Shown here in pieces: positions 1 through 7,715 of a stretch of 64,000 bases of DNA. The notes beneath the pieces are model-generated. The model did not search any database. It was not told the DNA's origin and worked only from the letters and a program-made list of their open reading frames with translations. A program made the position numbers and the translations under genes. The DNA comes from Micromonospora olivasterospora (lineage in GTDB: Bacteria > Actinomycetota > Actinomycetes > Mycobacteriales > Micromonosporaceae). The stretch covers positions 1,984,001 to 2,048,000 of the forward strand of contig NZ_VLKE01000001.1 of NCBI RefSeq assembly GCF_007830265.1, written 5' to 3'. How positions within the stretch are numbered: the stretch's first letter is position 1; every line of letters begins with the position of its first letter.

Positions 1-148
1 GGCCGTACCGCAGGAGCCCGCCCGGGTTCCGGCTGGCCCGGCCGATCGCCACGGCGGCGGCCAGCGTGAGCGCTCTACCGAGTTTTTTCCGGCGGCCGAG
101 GAGATATCCGAGGCCCACCGCGAGTCCGAATCGAACCTCGCTCTTCAT
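1..148 (-). CDS. Small gas-vesicle-cluster-type protein (partial, 3' end outside the window)
   Basis: The start codon ATG is at 148-146, with the ribosome site AAGGAG five bases upstream. The visible 49 residues begin MKSEVRFGLAVGLGYLLGRR and continue with a lysine/arginine patch and an alanine-rich hydrophobic stretch, then run off the left edge. Glycine-rich starts of the form GLAVGLGYLLGR followed by basic residues are typical of a small protein encoded inside actinobacterial gas vesicle (gvp) clusters, sometimes misannotated as DNA primase or ABC substrate-binding protein. The rest of the gene is missing, so this is family resemblance only. No other gvp gene is visible. Confidence 0.5.
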   Translation of the reverse strand, partial: MKSEVRFGLAVGLGYLLGRRKKLGRALTLAAAVAIGRASRNPGGLLRYG

Positions 149-437
149 CGTTTCTCCTTAGCTCCCCGGCCCGGAGACACCCATTGGAGAAAGGCCGGAT
201 ACCAACTGCCGGGGATCAGCACTCAATGACCTCTACCTGGGCGTCCCGCTTCATCGGACCCGGCCGGCAGTACCCCGCGCCATATCTGCGAAACATCCGC
301 GCTCCCCGGGCGCGGCAAGCGGTGCACGAGATTCGGAAGCCGGCGAGACTACATCGCAGCCGGCCACAAAACAGGCACGGGCCCCAGACGGAATAGCGTG
401 GACCATAACGCCCACGAGAATTCGGGGAAGGTTTACG
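149..437. other. Intergenic region without a convincing gene
   Basis: This stretch separates the divergent leader of the partial gene on the left from the 3' end of the acetyltransferase gene. Short open frames occur on both strands, but none has a ribosome site, normal codon use or a recognisable domain. I see no strong terminator or repeat. Confidence 0.5.
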
Positions 438-947
438 CTAAAGAGCCGGCGGAATGGCGTCGAGGCAGATTTCCGCAAAAACCGCGTCGCCGTCCTCGCG
501 TAACTTGGCGCCACATCTCCGCAACGCCGAGACGGCCCCGGCGTTGTCGCGGGTGGTGCTCGCCACGACCGTGCGCATTCCGGCCGCCGCGGCGAGGTTC
601 AGCAGCTCGCGCAGGGCGGCGCCGCCGATCCCCTGCCCCCGGGCGGAGCGCCCCAGCCAGATGCCGGTCTCCACCGTCCCCGGCTCGGGGCAGCGGGTCA
701 TCCGGATCATCCCCAGCACCTCGCCGCCGACGAGGATCGCGTACATGCGGGTGCGGGTCGGGCCGTCGAAGCCCGCGAAGCCGCTGCGGTAGTAGTCCCG
801 GAACGCCTCCCGGCGCGCGAGCGACCAACCCGCCGGTGCCTCCACCGGAGGCATCACGTCGTCCGGCTCGGCCTCGGCGACGGCGACGGAGAGCAACGGC
901 TCCAGATTCCGCTCGTCCACCGGTTCCAGCCGTACCGCACCTGCCAC
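438..947 (-). CDS. GNAT family N-acetyltransferase
   Basis: A 169-residue protein with a GNAT fold. The acetyl-CoA binding segment is GRSARGQGIGGAALRELL at about residues 98-115, followed by the C-terminal GNAT block with NAGAVSALRRCGAKL. The family transfers an acetyl group from acetyl-CoA to an amine, which may be a protein N-terminus, an aminoglycoside or a small metabolite; the substrate cannot be read from the sequence. The GTG start is supported by a CAGACT box seven bases upstream, resembling the leaderless promoters seen elsewhere here. It is followed downstream on the same strand only by the partial gene at the left edge. Confidence 0.8.
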   Translation of the reverse strand: MAGAVRLEPVDERNLEPLLSVAVAEAEPDDVMPPVEAPAGWSLARREAFRDYYRSGFAGFDGPTRTRMYAILVGGEVLGMIRMTRCPEPGTVETGIWLGRSARGQGIGGAALRELLNLAAAAGMRTVVASTTRDNAGAVSALRRCGAKLREDGDAVFAEICLDAIPPAL

Positions 948-1105
948 GTGCCGCAGTCTGCCGTCCGCATCCGCCCGAGTCCACCCCTTTGCCCCCGCGC
1001 CACCGGTCCGGCGGCGGGTTTGGGCCGGTCGGACGGGGTCGGGTGGTCCGCCTCACCGGGTGCCGCCGCCGCCCGGCCGCACCGCCTCGCACCGCACGGC
1101 CGGGC

Positions 1106-1942
1106 TCACGCGGGCGCGAACTCGCAGAGCACGACCGACGCGTCGTCCGTGGCCTTCTGCCGGCGCAGCCGGTCGGGCCGGTCGCGTTCGGCGGCGCGGA
1201 CCAGGCCGATCAGCGCCTCCGGCCCCTCGGCGGTCACCAGGTCCAGCAGGCCGGCCCAGTCCAGGAGCCCGAACTGCTCCACCGCGCCGGAGGCGCCGTC
1301 GGTGAGCAGGGCAGCCCGGCGCAGTCCGGCCGGCCCGCGCAGCGACACCGTCCCGGTGACCGCGTGGTACGCGGCGTCCGGGTCCGCCGCGGCGACCCAG
1401 TAGCCGTGCGTGCGGTTCATCCGCTCCCGCTGCACCGCCACGGCCCGCCGGAAGCGGGTGGCGGGGTCGTCCGCGTCGCCGGCCGGCACGCTCGCCGCCA
1501 TCCGGCGCAGGTCAGCCATCGCGGTCGCCAGCCGGTCGTCGGAGATCACGTCCACCCGGCCGCCGACGTCGAGCACGAGCGGGCTGTCGCAGAGCACCAG
1601 CCAGTCCGCCTCCTCGCCGCTCTCCCGCAGCAGACAGACGGTGGCCGAGGGCGTACCGGGGTGGTCGAGGTCGCACCTGCTGCCGTGGTCGGCCCGGACC
1701 GCGAGGATCGCCGCCGCGAGGTTGCTCATCAGGGTGGCCGCGGGGCGGGCGGCCACGGCCAGCCCGATCCGGGCGGCGAGGTGCCGGACGTACCAGACTG
1801 GGCCGTGCACGCAGCCGGTGTCGAAGCCCTCCGGCACGGTCGCGCCGTCGAGCACGCCGACCAGCGGCCCGTACCGGAAGACCAGATCCTCGTTCACCGC
1901 GCGGCCGGTGGCCGGCGCGGACGCCGACCGGACCCGCATCAT
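1106..1942 (-). CDS. PP2C-like protein phosphatase domain protein
   Basis: About 278 residues carrying the spaced acidic signatures of a PP2C-type Ser/Thr phosphatase: an early NEDLVF, then VGVLDGAT, later LLTDGAS and the C-terminal TDDASVVLCEF. In PP2C enzymes such aspartates hold two Mg or Mn ions. The usual ADGMGG loop is shortened to LDGAT, so activity is probable but unproven. I placed the start at one of two tandem ATG codons (1942 or 1939), because the sequence upstream, which could extend to 1999, is low-complexity Ala/Gly. It lies just downstream of the DUF3263 gene on the same strand. No kinase partner is present in the window. Confidence 0.65.
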   Translation of the reverse strand: MMRVRSASAPATGRAVNEDLVFRYGPLVGVLDGATVPEGFDTGCVHGPVWYVRHLAARIGLAVAARPAATLMSNLAAAILAVRADHGSRCDLDHPGTPSATVCLLRESGEEADWLVLCDSPLVLDVGGRVDVISDDRLATAMADLRRMAASVPAGDADDPATRFRRAVAVQRERMNRTHGYWVAAADPDAAYHAVTGTVSLRGPAGLRRAALLTDGASGAVEQFGLLDWAGLLDLVTAEGPEALIGLVRAAERDRPDRLRRQKATDDASVVLCEFAPA

Positions 1943-2132
1943 CGGCCCCGCCGACCCGGCCCGGGTCCCGGGCGCGGCCGCGGCCTCCGCCGTCGCCACC
2001 GGCCCGCGCGCGGCCCCGCCCGGCCGGGCACCCCCGGCGGTACGCCCCCTGTGCTGCCGCCATGCTCCGCTCCCTCCGTCGCGGGCCGGCTACCCCGCCG
2101 CGCGGGGGACATGCCGGTACGGGACCGGCGGC

Positions 2133-2578
2133 TCAGCGGCGCCGGTTGCGCGCCCGCGAGGTACGCAGCCGGCGCAGCCGGGCGACCAGCACCGGCTCGG
2201 CGGCCAGCGCGGCCGGATTGTCCAGCAGCGCGTTGAGCAGCTGGTAGTAGCGCGTGGCGGAGAGCGCGAAGGTGTCCCGGATCGCCTGCTCCTTGGCGCC
2301 GGCGTGCCGCCACCACTGCCGTTCGAAGGCGAGGATCTTCCGCTCCCGCTCGGTCAGGCCGTCCGTACCGCCGGCCGGCGCGGCCGGCCCGTCCCCGGCG
2401 GCCGCCCCAGGCCCGGAAGCGGGCGCCGGGGTCGCCGCCTCGGGGGCGGAGCGGGGCGGGGGAACGGTGGGGCCGCGCCCTCGCGGGCGCCTGCGCCCGC
2501 ACGCCCGCCGGAGCCGGACGGCTCGGGCCGGTCGGTGGCGGCCGGGGAGACGTCGGCAGGCGGCATGGCGCTCCTCAC
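2133..2578 (-). CDS. DUF3263 domain protein, apparent -1 frameshift
   Basis: The C-terminal half reads DGLTERERKILAFERQWWRH and continues to a basic tail, RARNRRR, before TGA. This is the DUF3263 domain, a small actinobacterial family of unknown function with a helix-turn-helix look. Its frame has no usable start codon. The only good start (ATG 2578 preceded by GAGGAG) opens a different frame, MPPADVSPAATDRPEPSG, which must shift by one base near 2438-2480. That stretch is rich in G/C runs. The total length is one base short of a multiple of three, consistent with a single missing base through sequencing error or mutation. Confidence 0.7.
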
Positions 2579-2746
2579 GCGGGCGTGCGAAGGGCCGGCA
2601 GGACGCGCCGACCGGGGGGAATCCCAGCCTAACCAGGGTCGACCAGGACCGCATCGGACGCGCGGTCCGGCGGCGGACGCGCGGCGGCCCCGCTCCCCGG
2701 GCCCGGTCGGCGAAACCGGGCGGACGGGAGCGGGGCCGCTCGACCG

Positions 2747-3775
2747 TCAGGCGATGTCGCGCCGACGCATGGTCACCAGCGCCGCGCCGAGGGCCAGCAC
2801 CAGTCCCACGGTGAGCAGGATCGCGGAGTGCTGCCAGGTCAGCTCCAGGGTGTCCGGCTTGCACTCGCCGCCGTAGGAGATCGTGTTGCAGGACTGCCAG
2901 TTCTCCAGGGTCACCTTCTGGTCCATCCAGGCCAGCCCGTACGTCGGCAGCAGCCACGCCTCGACGAAAGGCGTCCCCGCCATCGACAGCACGATGCCGA
3001 GCCCGAACTGGCCGACCACGACGAGCCCGATCGCCCCGCCGAGGGCCATCGCGGTGTGCCGGCCGAGCGAGGCGAGCGCGAACCCGATCGTCGTGGCGAC
3101 GGCGATCAGCGCCAGCCCGCGCAGCCCGGTCAGCGCGAACGACTGCCACACCCCGGAGGTCGTTTTCGCGGTGGTGCCGCGCAGCGTCCCGATCAGCCAG
3201 AATCCGGCCGTCCAGAGCACCGCGGCGGGCAGGGTCACGGCGAGCAGGCCGCTCAGCAGCGCCGCGAGCTTGGTCAGCAGCACCCTGAGCCGCTGTGGCC
3301 GCCACAGCAGCAGGTTCATCATCCCGCCGGAGCTCCACTCGGCACCGACGTAGGAGGCGCCGACCACGAACCCGACCAGCGCCAGGATCGCGGTGAACGC
3401 GGTGATCGTGTCGCCGAAGCTGGCGCGGAAGTCGAACGTCGACGGCAGGAACCACCGCGCCTCGACGCTCTCCGGCGGCGGCGGGCTGATCATCTCGCAG
3501 TCCGGCGGGTACCGGCCGTCCTGCGCCTGCCCGGACGCCTTGGCCTGCTCGCAGGCCGTCCGCTCCTGCTGCGCCCAGCGCACCTGCTCCTGGTACTGCT
3601 GCTGGGCCTGGCGCTGCGCCTCGGCCTGCTCGGCCGGGCCGATCTTGTGGTTGGTGAGGAAGATCCCGACCAGCACCACCCCGAGCACCAGCAGGCCCAG
3701 CAGTGTCATCCAGCGGGCGAAGCGCCGCTTGCCGAGCCGGCGCAGCTCCGTGCGATAGAGGCTCACACGCCCCAC
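2747..3775 (-). CDS. ABC-2 type transporter permease
   Basis: A 342-residue membrane protein. One membrane segment (about residues 22-42, MTLLGLLVLGVVLVGIFL) is followed by a long extracytoplasmic loop rich in Gln, Glu and Pro (about 45-118), then a bundle of five or so helices containing GFVVGASYVGAEWSSGGM, a segment characteristic of ABC-2 exporter permeases. The 5' end overlaps the last 13 bases of the ATPase gene upstream, so the two are cotranscribed and probably translationally coupled. Together they form a two-component exporter of the type used for antibiotics, peptides or lipids. The substrate is unknown. Confidence 0.85.
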   Translation of the reverse strand: MGRVSLYRTELRRLGKRRFARWMTLLGLLVLGVVLVGIFLTNHKIGPAEQAEAQRQAQQQYQEQVRWAQQERTACEQAKASGQAQDGRYPPDCEMISPPPPESVEARWFLPSTFDFRASFGDTITAFTAILALVGFVVGASYVGAEWSSGGMMNLLLWRPQRLRVLLTKLAALLSGLLAVTLPAAVLWTAGFWLIGTLRGTTAKTTSGVWQSFALTGLRGLALIAVATTIGFALASLGRHTAMALGGAIGLVVVGQFGLGIVLSMAGTPFVEAWLLPTYGLAWMDQKVTLENWQSCNTISYGGECKPDTLELTWQHSAILLTVGLVLALGAALVTMRRRDIA

Positions 3776-4773
3776 CCTCCTCCGGCGACGCTGGGCTGGC
3801 CCCCGTCGCCCACCTTCGTGGACTCGTCGACCTGGCGGTGCTGCCCGGGGACCGGGGCGGTTGCGGTCAGCTCCAGGAAGACGCTCTCCAGGTCGACCGT
3901 GACCGGCACCAGTTCGCTGACGTACAGGCCGTTCTCGGCGAGGAGCCGGGTCACGGCGGCCGGCTTGTCGACGCCGGCGAGCACCAGGTGGTCGGGCTGG
4001 GCGGTCACCTGGACGCCGGCCCGGGTCAGCGCGTCGGCCGCGGCGGCCAGGTCGGCGACCGCCTCCAGGCGGACCCGTACGGAGCCCTGAGAGTGCGCGG
4101 CGAGCACCTGCTCGACCGGGCCGAAGGCGACCCGCCGGCCGAGCGAGATGATCGTGACCGAGTCGCAGATGAGCTGGATCTCGCCGAGGATGTGGCTGGA
4201 GAGCACCACCGTCATCCCGGACGCGGCCAGGTCCCGCATCAGGGTGCGCATCTCCCGGATGCCGCCCGGGTCCAGGCCGTTGGCGGGCTCGTCGAGGATG
4301 AGCAGCTTCGGGTCCTTGAGCAGGGCCGAGGCGACGGCGAGCCGCTGCTTCATGCCCAGCGAGTACGTCTTGACCCGCTCCTTGGCCCGGTCCCGCAGGC
4401 CGACCAGTTCCAGCACCTCCTCGACGCGGGCCTGCGGCACCCCGCCCGCCCCGGCGAGCAGCGAGAGGGTGTCGCGGGCGGAGAAGTGCGGGAAGAACTG
4501 GGGGCTCTCCACGATGGCGCCCACCCGGCCGACCACGGCGGGCAGGGCGTCCGGCACCTCCTGCCCGAGGATCGCCATCCGGCCGGCGTTGGGCCGGATC
4601 AGGCCGAGCAGCGTACGCAGCGTGGTGGTCTTGCCGGAGCCGTTGGGCCCCAGGAAGCCGTGCACCTGCCCCTGCTCGACGAGCATGTCGAAGCCGTCGA
4701 GGGCGTGTCGTACGCCCCGGCGGCGGCTCCTGTACGTCTTACGTAGACCTTCTATCTCCAGGACAGCCGGCAA
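3763..4773 (-). CDS. ABC transporter ATP-binding protein
   Basis: 336 residues starting at TTG (4773-4771), chosen because GGGAGG lies seven bases upstream and homology begins at VLEIEGLRKTY. Walker A is GPNGSGKTTT (about residues 42-51), the ABC signature is YSLGMKQRL, and Walker B is LLILDEPANGLDPGG. The C-terminal extension of about 90 residues is typical of the BcrA/NodI-like drug-exporter class. It powers the overlapping downstream permease. Its promoter region holds two identical palindrome half-site pairs (4816-4850) that look like an operator. Confidence 0.88.
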   Translation of the reverse strand: MPAVLEIEGLRKTYRSRRRGVRHALDGFDMLVEQGQVHGFLGPNGSGKTTTLRTLLGLIRPNAGRMAILGQEVPDALPAVVGRVGAIVESPQFFPHFSARDTLSLLAGAGGVPQARVEEVLELVGLRDRAKERVKTYSLGMKQRLAVASALLKDPKLLILDEPANGLDPGGIREMRTLMRDLAASGMTVVLSSHILGEIQLICDSVTIISLGRRVAFGPVEQVLAAHSQGSVRVRLEAVADLAAAADALTRAGVQVTAQPDHLVLAGVDKPAAVTRLLAENGLYVSELVPVTVDLESVFLELTATAPVPGQHRQVDESTKVGDGGQPSVAGGGWGV

Positions 4774-4815
4774 GGCTGTACCTCCCCCCGATGAGTGTCG
4801 GTGACGAGGCACACC

Positions 4816-4850
4816 ATACGCGGTATACATCGGACCGCAATACCGGGTAT
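4816..4850. promoter_or_regulatory. Tandem palindromic operator, ATAC-N3-GTAT twice
   Basis: Two copies of ATAC-N3-GTAT lie at 4816-4826 and 4840-4850, 24 bp apart, each followed by ACA. On the minus strand TTGCGG and TATGGT with a 16-base spacer overlap them and could be the promoter of the ABC exporter operon. The 24-bp spacing puts both sites roughly on one helix face. No regulator gene of a matching family lies beside them; the DeoR gene is upstream on the same strand. Confidence 0.45.
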
Positions 4851-4868
4851 ACACGGCGGGCGTGTCGC

Positions 4869-5654
4869 TCAGGCGCAGATGACGTGGACGCCCGCCGCGC
4901 GGAAGGCGGCGACGACCTCCGGGGCGGCGCCGGCGTCGGTGACCAGGGTCTCCACCCGGTCGACGGGGCAGATCCGGGCGAAGGCGTGACCGCCCAGCTT
5001 GGACGAGTCCGCGATGACCACCACCCGCTTCGCCCGGGCCACCATGAGGCTGTTCATCGCCGCCTCGCCCTCGTGGTGCGCGGCGGCGCCGAGCTGCGGG
5101 TCGATCGCGTCCACGCCGAGCAGGGCCACGTCCAGGGTGACCTCGCGCAGCAGCGCCCCGCCCAGCGGGCCGACCAGCTCGAACGACTTGGGCCGGACGA
5201 CGCCGCCGGCCACCACCACCTTCATCCGGGACCGGACCAGCAGCTCGTTGGCGATGTTCAGCGCGTTGGTGACCACGGTGAGCTGGGCGCCCTCGGCGCT
5301 GGTGTTCAGGTCGGGCCGGACGGCCAGGGCCCGGGCCACCTCCGTGCTGGTGGTGCCGCCGTTGAGGCCGACCACGGTGCCCGGCGAGACCAGCGCCGCG
5401 GCGGCGGCGCCGATCCGCTGCTTCTCGGCCGAGTGCTTGGCCGTCTTGTAGCGCAGCGGCAGGTCGTACGACACGCCGTTGGCGACCGCCCCGCCCCTCG
5501 TACGGGTGATCATCTGCTGCTGGGCGAGCTGGTCGAAGTCGCGCCGGATGGTGGCCTGGGAGACGTCCAGCCGCTCCGCGGCCTCCTCGACGGTCACCCG
5601 TCCGCTGTCGGTCAGCATCTCCAGCAGCGCGTTCCATCGGGCGTACCGGTCCAC
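4869..5654 (-). CDS. DeoR family transcriptional regulator of the aminosugar operon
   Basis: 261 residues. The N-terminal DeoR winged helix (RYARWNALLEMLTDSGRVTV, then SQATIRRDFDQL, residues 3-57) is followed by the sugar-phosphate sensor domain with the hallmark GLNGGTTSTEVARAL and, later, GVDAIDPQLG. The GTG at 5654 is preferred because GGAGG lies eight bases upstream and the family starts here; longer in-frame extensions lack support. It diverges from the SIS/ROK/nagA operon across a region with repeated GCGCRAAA motifs and a perfect palindrome. It is therefore likely a repressor released by a phosphorylated amino sugar. Confidence 0.85.
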   Translation of the reverse strand: MDRYARWNALLEMLTDSGRVTVEEAAERLDVSQATIRRDFDQLAQQQMITRTRGGAVANGVSYDLPLRYKTAKHSAEKQRIGAAAAALVSPGTVVGLNGGTTSTEVARALAVRPDLNTSAEGAQLTVVTNALNIANELLVRSRMKVVVAGGVVRPKSFELVGPLGGALLREVTLDVALLGVDAIDPQLGAAAHHEGEAAMNSLMVARAKRVVVIADSSKLGGHAFARICPVDRVETLVTDAGAAPEVVAAFRAAGVHVICA

Positions 5655-5709
5655 CGCGGGGGCCTCCACTGACTCTGCACGAACGGTGATTGATTGCGTG
5701 CACAGTAGT

Positions 5710-5800
5710 GCGCGAAACTGCGAAGGCGCAAAACTCCGGCCTGCGCGATCCGGGAGCCTGTTGCCAGGGCCCCTCCGGTTCGCGCAGAATGACGCGCGAA
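5710..5800. promoter_or_regulatory. Probable DeoR operator region of the aminosugar operon
   Basis: Between the divergent regulator and operon, GCGCGAAAC (5710-5718) and GGCGCAAAAC (5725-5734) form spaced direct repeats. TTCGCGC-N8-GCGCGAA (5779-5785 and 5794-5800) is a perfect inverted repeat. DeoR-type proteins often bind repeated sites of this kind. No DasR-type site (the GntR operator used for this pathway in Streptomyces) is seen. Confidence 0.45.
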
Positions 5801-5853
5801 AGACGGCCCTAACGCGCCGTATCGCGCAGACCCTCCCCCGGCGAGGAGTTCTC

Positions 5854-6783
5854 ATGGCTTTCGTCCACGCGGAGATCGCGAGTCAACCCGACTGTTGGCG
5901 GGAGGCGGCGCTGCTGGCCCCCACGGTCGCCGAGCACCTGCCGCGCCCCGGAGAGCGGGTCGCCGTCGTCGGTTGCGGCACGTCGTGGTTCATGGCGACG
6001 GCGTACGCCGGGCTGCGCGAGGCCGCCGGCCAGGGCGAGACCGACGCCTTCCAGGCGTCCGAGTTCCCGGCCGGCCGCCGCTACGACCGGCTCGTCGCGA
6101 TCACCCGCTCCGGCACCACCACCGAGGTGCTGGACCTGCTCGCCGCGCTGCGCGGCCAGCTCCCCACCACCGTCGTCGTCGGCGATCCGGCCTCCCGCGC
6201 CGTGGCGCTGGCGTCCGCCGCGGTCACCATGCCGTTCGCCGACGAGCGCGCGGTCGTGCAGACCCGGTTCGCCACCACCGCGCTGGCCCTGCTCCGCGCC
6301 CACCTCGGCGACAACCTCGTCGCGCTCTCCGCCGACGCCGAGGTGGCCGTCCGGGCGCCGCTGCCGATCGACCCGGCCCGGATCGAGCAGGTCACCTTCC
6401 TCGGCCGGGGCTGGACCGTCGGGCTGGCCCAGGAGGCGGCGCTGAAGTGCCGCGAGGCGGCCACCTTCTGGGCCGAGGCGTACCCGGCGATGGACTACCG
6501 GCACGGCCCCATCTCCGTGGCCGCACCGGGCCGGCTGGTCTGGGCGTTCGGCGGGATCCCCGACGGGCTGCCCGAGGACGTCGCCGCCACCGGCGCCGCC
6601 TTCGTGCACAGCCGCACCCACGGCTGCCGCACGGTGCTGACGAGCTGGGCGGCCGGGCGTACGCCGCTGGACCCGATGGCCGACCTCATCCTCGCCCAGC
6701 GCTTCGCCGTCGAGCTGGCCACCAGCCGCGGCCTCGACCCGGACGCACCGCGACACCTGGCCCGCTCCGTGGTACTGGCGTGA
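5854..6783 (+). CDS. SIS domain sugar isomerase, probable glucosamine-6-phosphate deaminase (NagB-II type)
   Basis: 309 residues with two SIS (sugar isomerase) repeats. The first contains VVGCGTSWFMATAYAG (about 38-53) and ITRSGTTTEVLD, the phosphosugar-binding loop; the second has LGRGWTVGLAQEAALKCREA and the catalytic-region motif YRHGPIS. It lacks the glutaminase domain of GlmS, which fits isomerases and deaminases acting on GlcN6P or GalN6P. ATG 5854 follows GAGGAG. It is the first gene of a tightly packed operon with a ROK kinase (GTGA overlap) and nagA, so the expected role is the last step, GlcN6P to fructose-6-phosphate plus ammonia. An AgaS-like tagatose-6-phosphate route is the alternative. 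Confidence 0.8.
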   Translation: MAFVHAEIASQPDCWREAALLAPTVAEHLPRPGERVAVVGCGTSWFMATAYAGLREAAGQGETDAFQASEFPAGRRYDRLVAITRSGTTTEVLDLLAALRGQLPTTVVVGDPASRAVALASAAVTMPFADERAVVQTRFATTALALLRAHLGDNLVALSADAEVAVRAPLPIDPARIEQVTFLGRGWTVGLAQEAALKCREAATFWAEAYPAMDYRHGPISVAAPGRLVWAFGGIPDGLPEDVAATGAAFVHSRTHGCRTVLTSWAAGRTPLDPMADLILAQRFAVELATSRGLDPDAPRHLARSVVLA

Positions 6784-7715
6784 GCCGAGCGCACGTCGTC
6801 GTCGCGCTGGACGTCGGCGGCACGGGGATGAAGTGCGCCCTGGTCCGCCCGGACGGCAGCACCCTGCACACCGAACGGCACCCGACCGACGCGGGTCGCG
6901 GCCCGGACGCCGTGGTCGACACCATCCTGGAGGTCGCCGAGGGGCTGGCCGGCAAGGCGCGGGCCGACGGGCTCGACCCGGTCGCGCTGGGCATCGCGGT
7001 GCCGGGCGTCGTCGACTCCGCCCGCGGGGTGGCCGTCTGGTCGGCGAACGCGGGCTTCCGGGACGTACCGCTGCGGGACCTGGCGGTGGCGCGGCTCGGG
7101 CTGCCGACGGCGCTCGGCCACGACGTGCGCGTCGGTGGCCTGGCCGAGGCGCGGCTCGGCGCGGGCCGGGGCACCGGACACGTCCTCTTCGTCGCGATCG
7201 GCACCGGGATCGCCGCCGCACACGTCGTCGCCGGGTCGGCCGCCGTCGGCGCGCACGGCGCCGCCGGGGAGCTCGGCCACATCCTGGTACGCCCCGACGG
7301 GCCGCGCTGCGGCTGCGGGCGCCCCGGCTGCCTGGAGGCGGTGTCCTCAGCCGCCGCGATCGCCCGCCGGTACGCGGAGCTGGCCGGCGCGTCGGCCTCC
7401 GCCGCCGAGGTGGCCCAGCGGGCCGCCGACGGGGAGCCGACGGCCGACCGGGTGTGGCGGGAGGCGATCGAGGGGCTGGCGGACGGGCTGGCCAGCGCGC
7501 AGGCCCTCTTCGACGTCGAGCGCGTCGTGATCGGCGGCGGCCTGGCCCAGGCCGGCCCCCTCCTGTTCGAGCCGCTGCGGGCGGCGCTGCGCGAGCGGAT
7601 GACCTTCCACCGGGAGCCGGCCCTGGCCGCGGCGGCCCTCGGCGACGAGGCCGGCTGCCTCGGCGCCGCGCTGCTCGCCCTGGACGCGATCGACCTCGAC
7701 AACTGGAGACACTGA
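6780..7715 (+). CDS. ROK family sugar kinase, probable N-acetylglucosamine kinase
   Basis: 311 residues. The N-terminal phosphate loop is LDVGGTGMKCALV, and the ROK zinc motif is CGCGRPGCLEAVSS, with the DNA-binding extension of ROK repressors absent, so this is an enzyme. GELGHILV carries the family histidine, and VIGGGLAQAG the C-terminal adenosine loop. GTG at 6780 overlaps the preceding stop as GTGA. Position between an SIS isomerase and nagA predicts phosphorylation of GlcNAc (or ManNAc) to the 6-phosphate used by NagA. Confidence 0.83.
   Translation: MSRAHVVVALDVGGTGMKCALVRPDGSTLHTERHPTDAGRGPDAVVDTILEVAEGLAGKARADGLDPVALGIAVPGVVDSARGVAVWSANAGFRDVPLRDLAVARLGLPTALGHDVRVGGLAEARLGAGRGTGHVLFVAIGTGIAAAHVVAGSAAVGAHGAAGELGHILVRPDGPRCGCGRPGCLEAVSSAAAIARRYAELAGASASAAEVAQRAADGEPTADRVWREAIEGLADGLASAQALFDVERVVIGGGLAQAGPLLFEPLRAALRERMTFHREPALAAAALGDEAGCLGAALLALDAIDLDNWRH

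Noticed and set aside
398..3455. Very long open frames across 0.4-3.5 kb on both strands
   Set aside because: They are G/C-driven frames opposite or out of phase with the GNAT, PP2C and permease genes; composition is Arg/Pro-rich with no domain.
5710..5800. DasR-type (GntR) operator for the nag operon
   Set aside because: No ACTGGTCTAGACCACT-like palindrome was found; the repeats present are GCGCRAAA-type and fit the adjacent DeoR regulator better.
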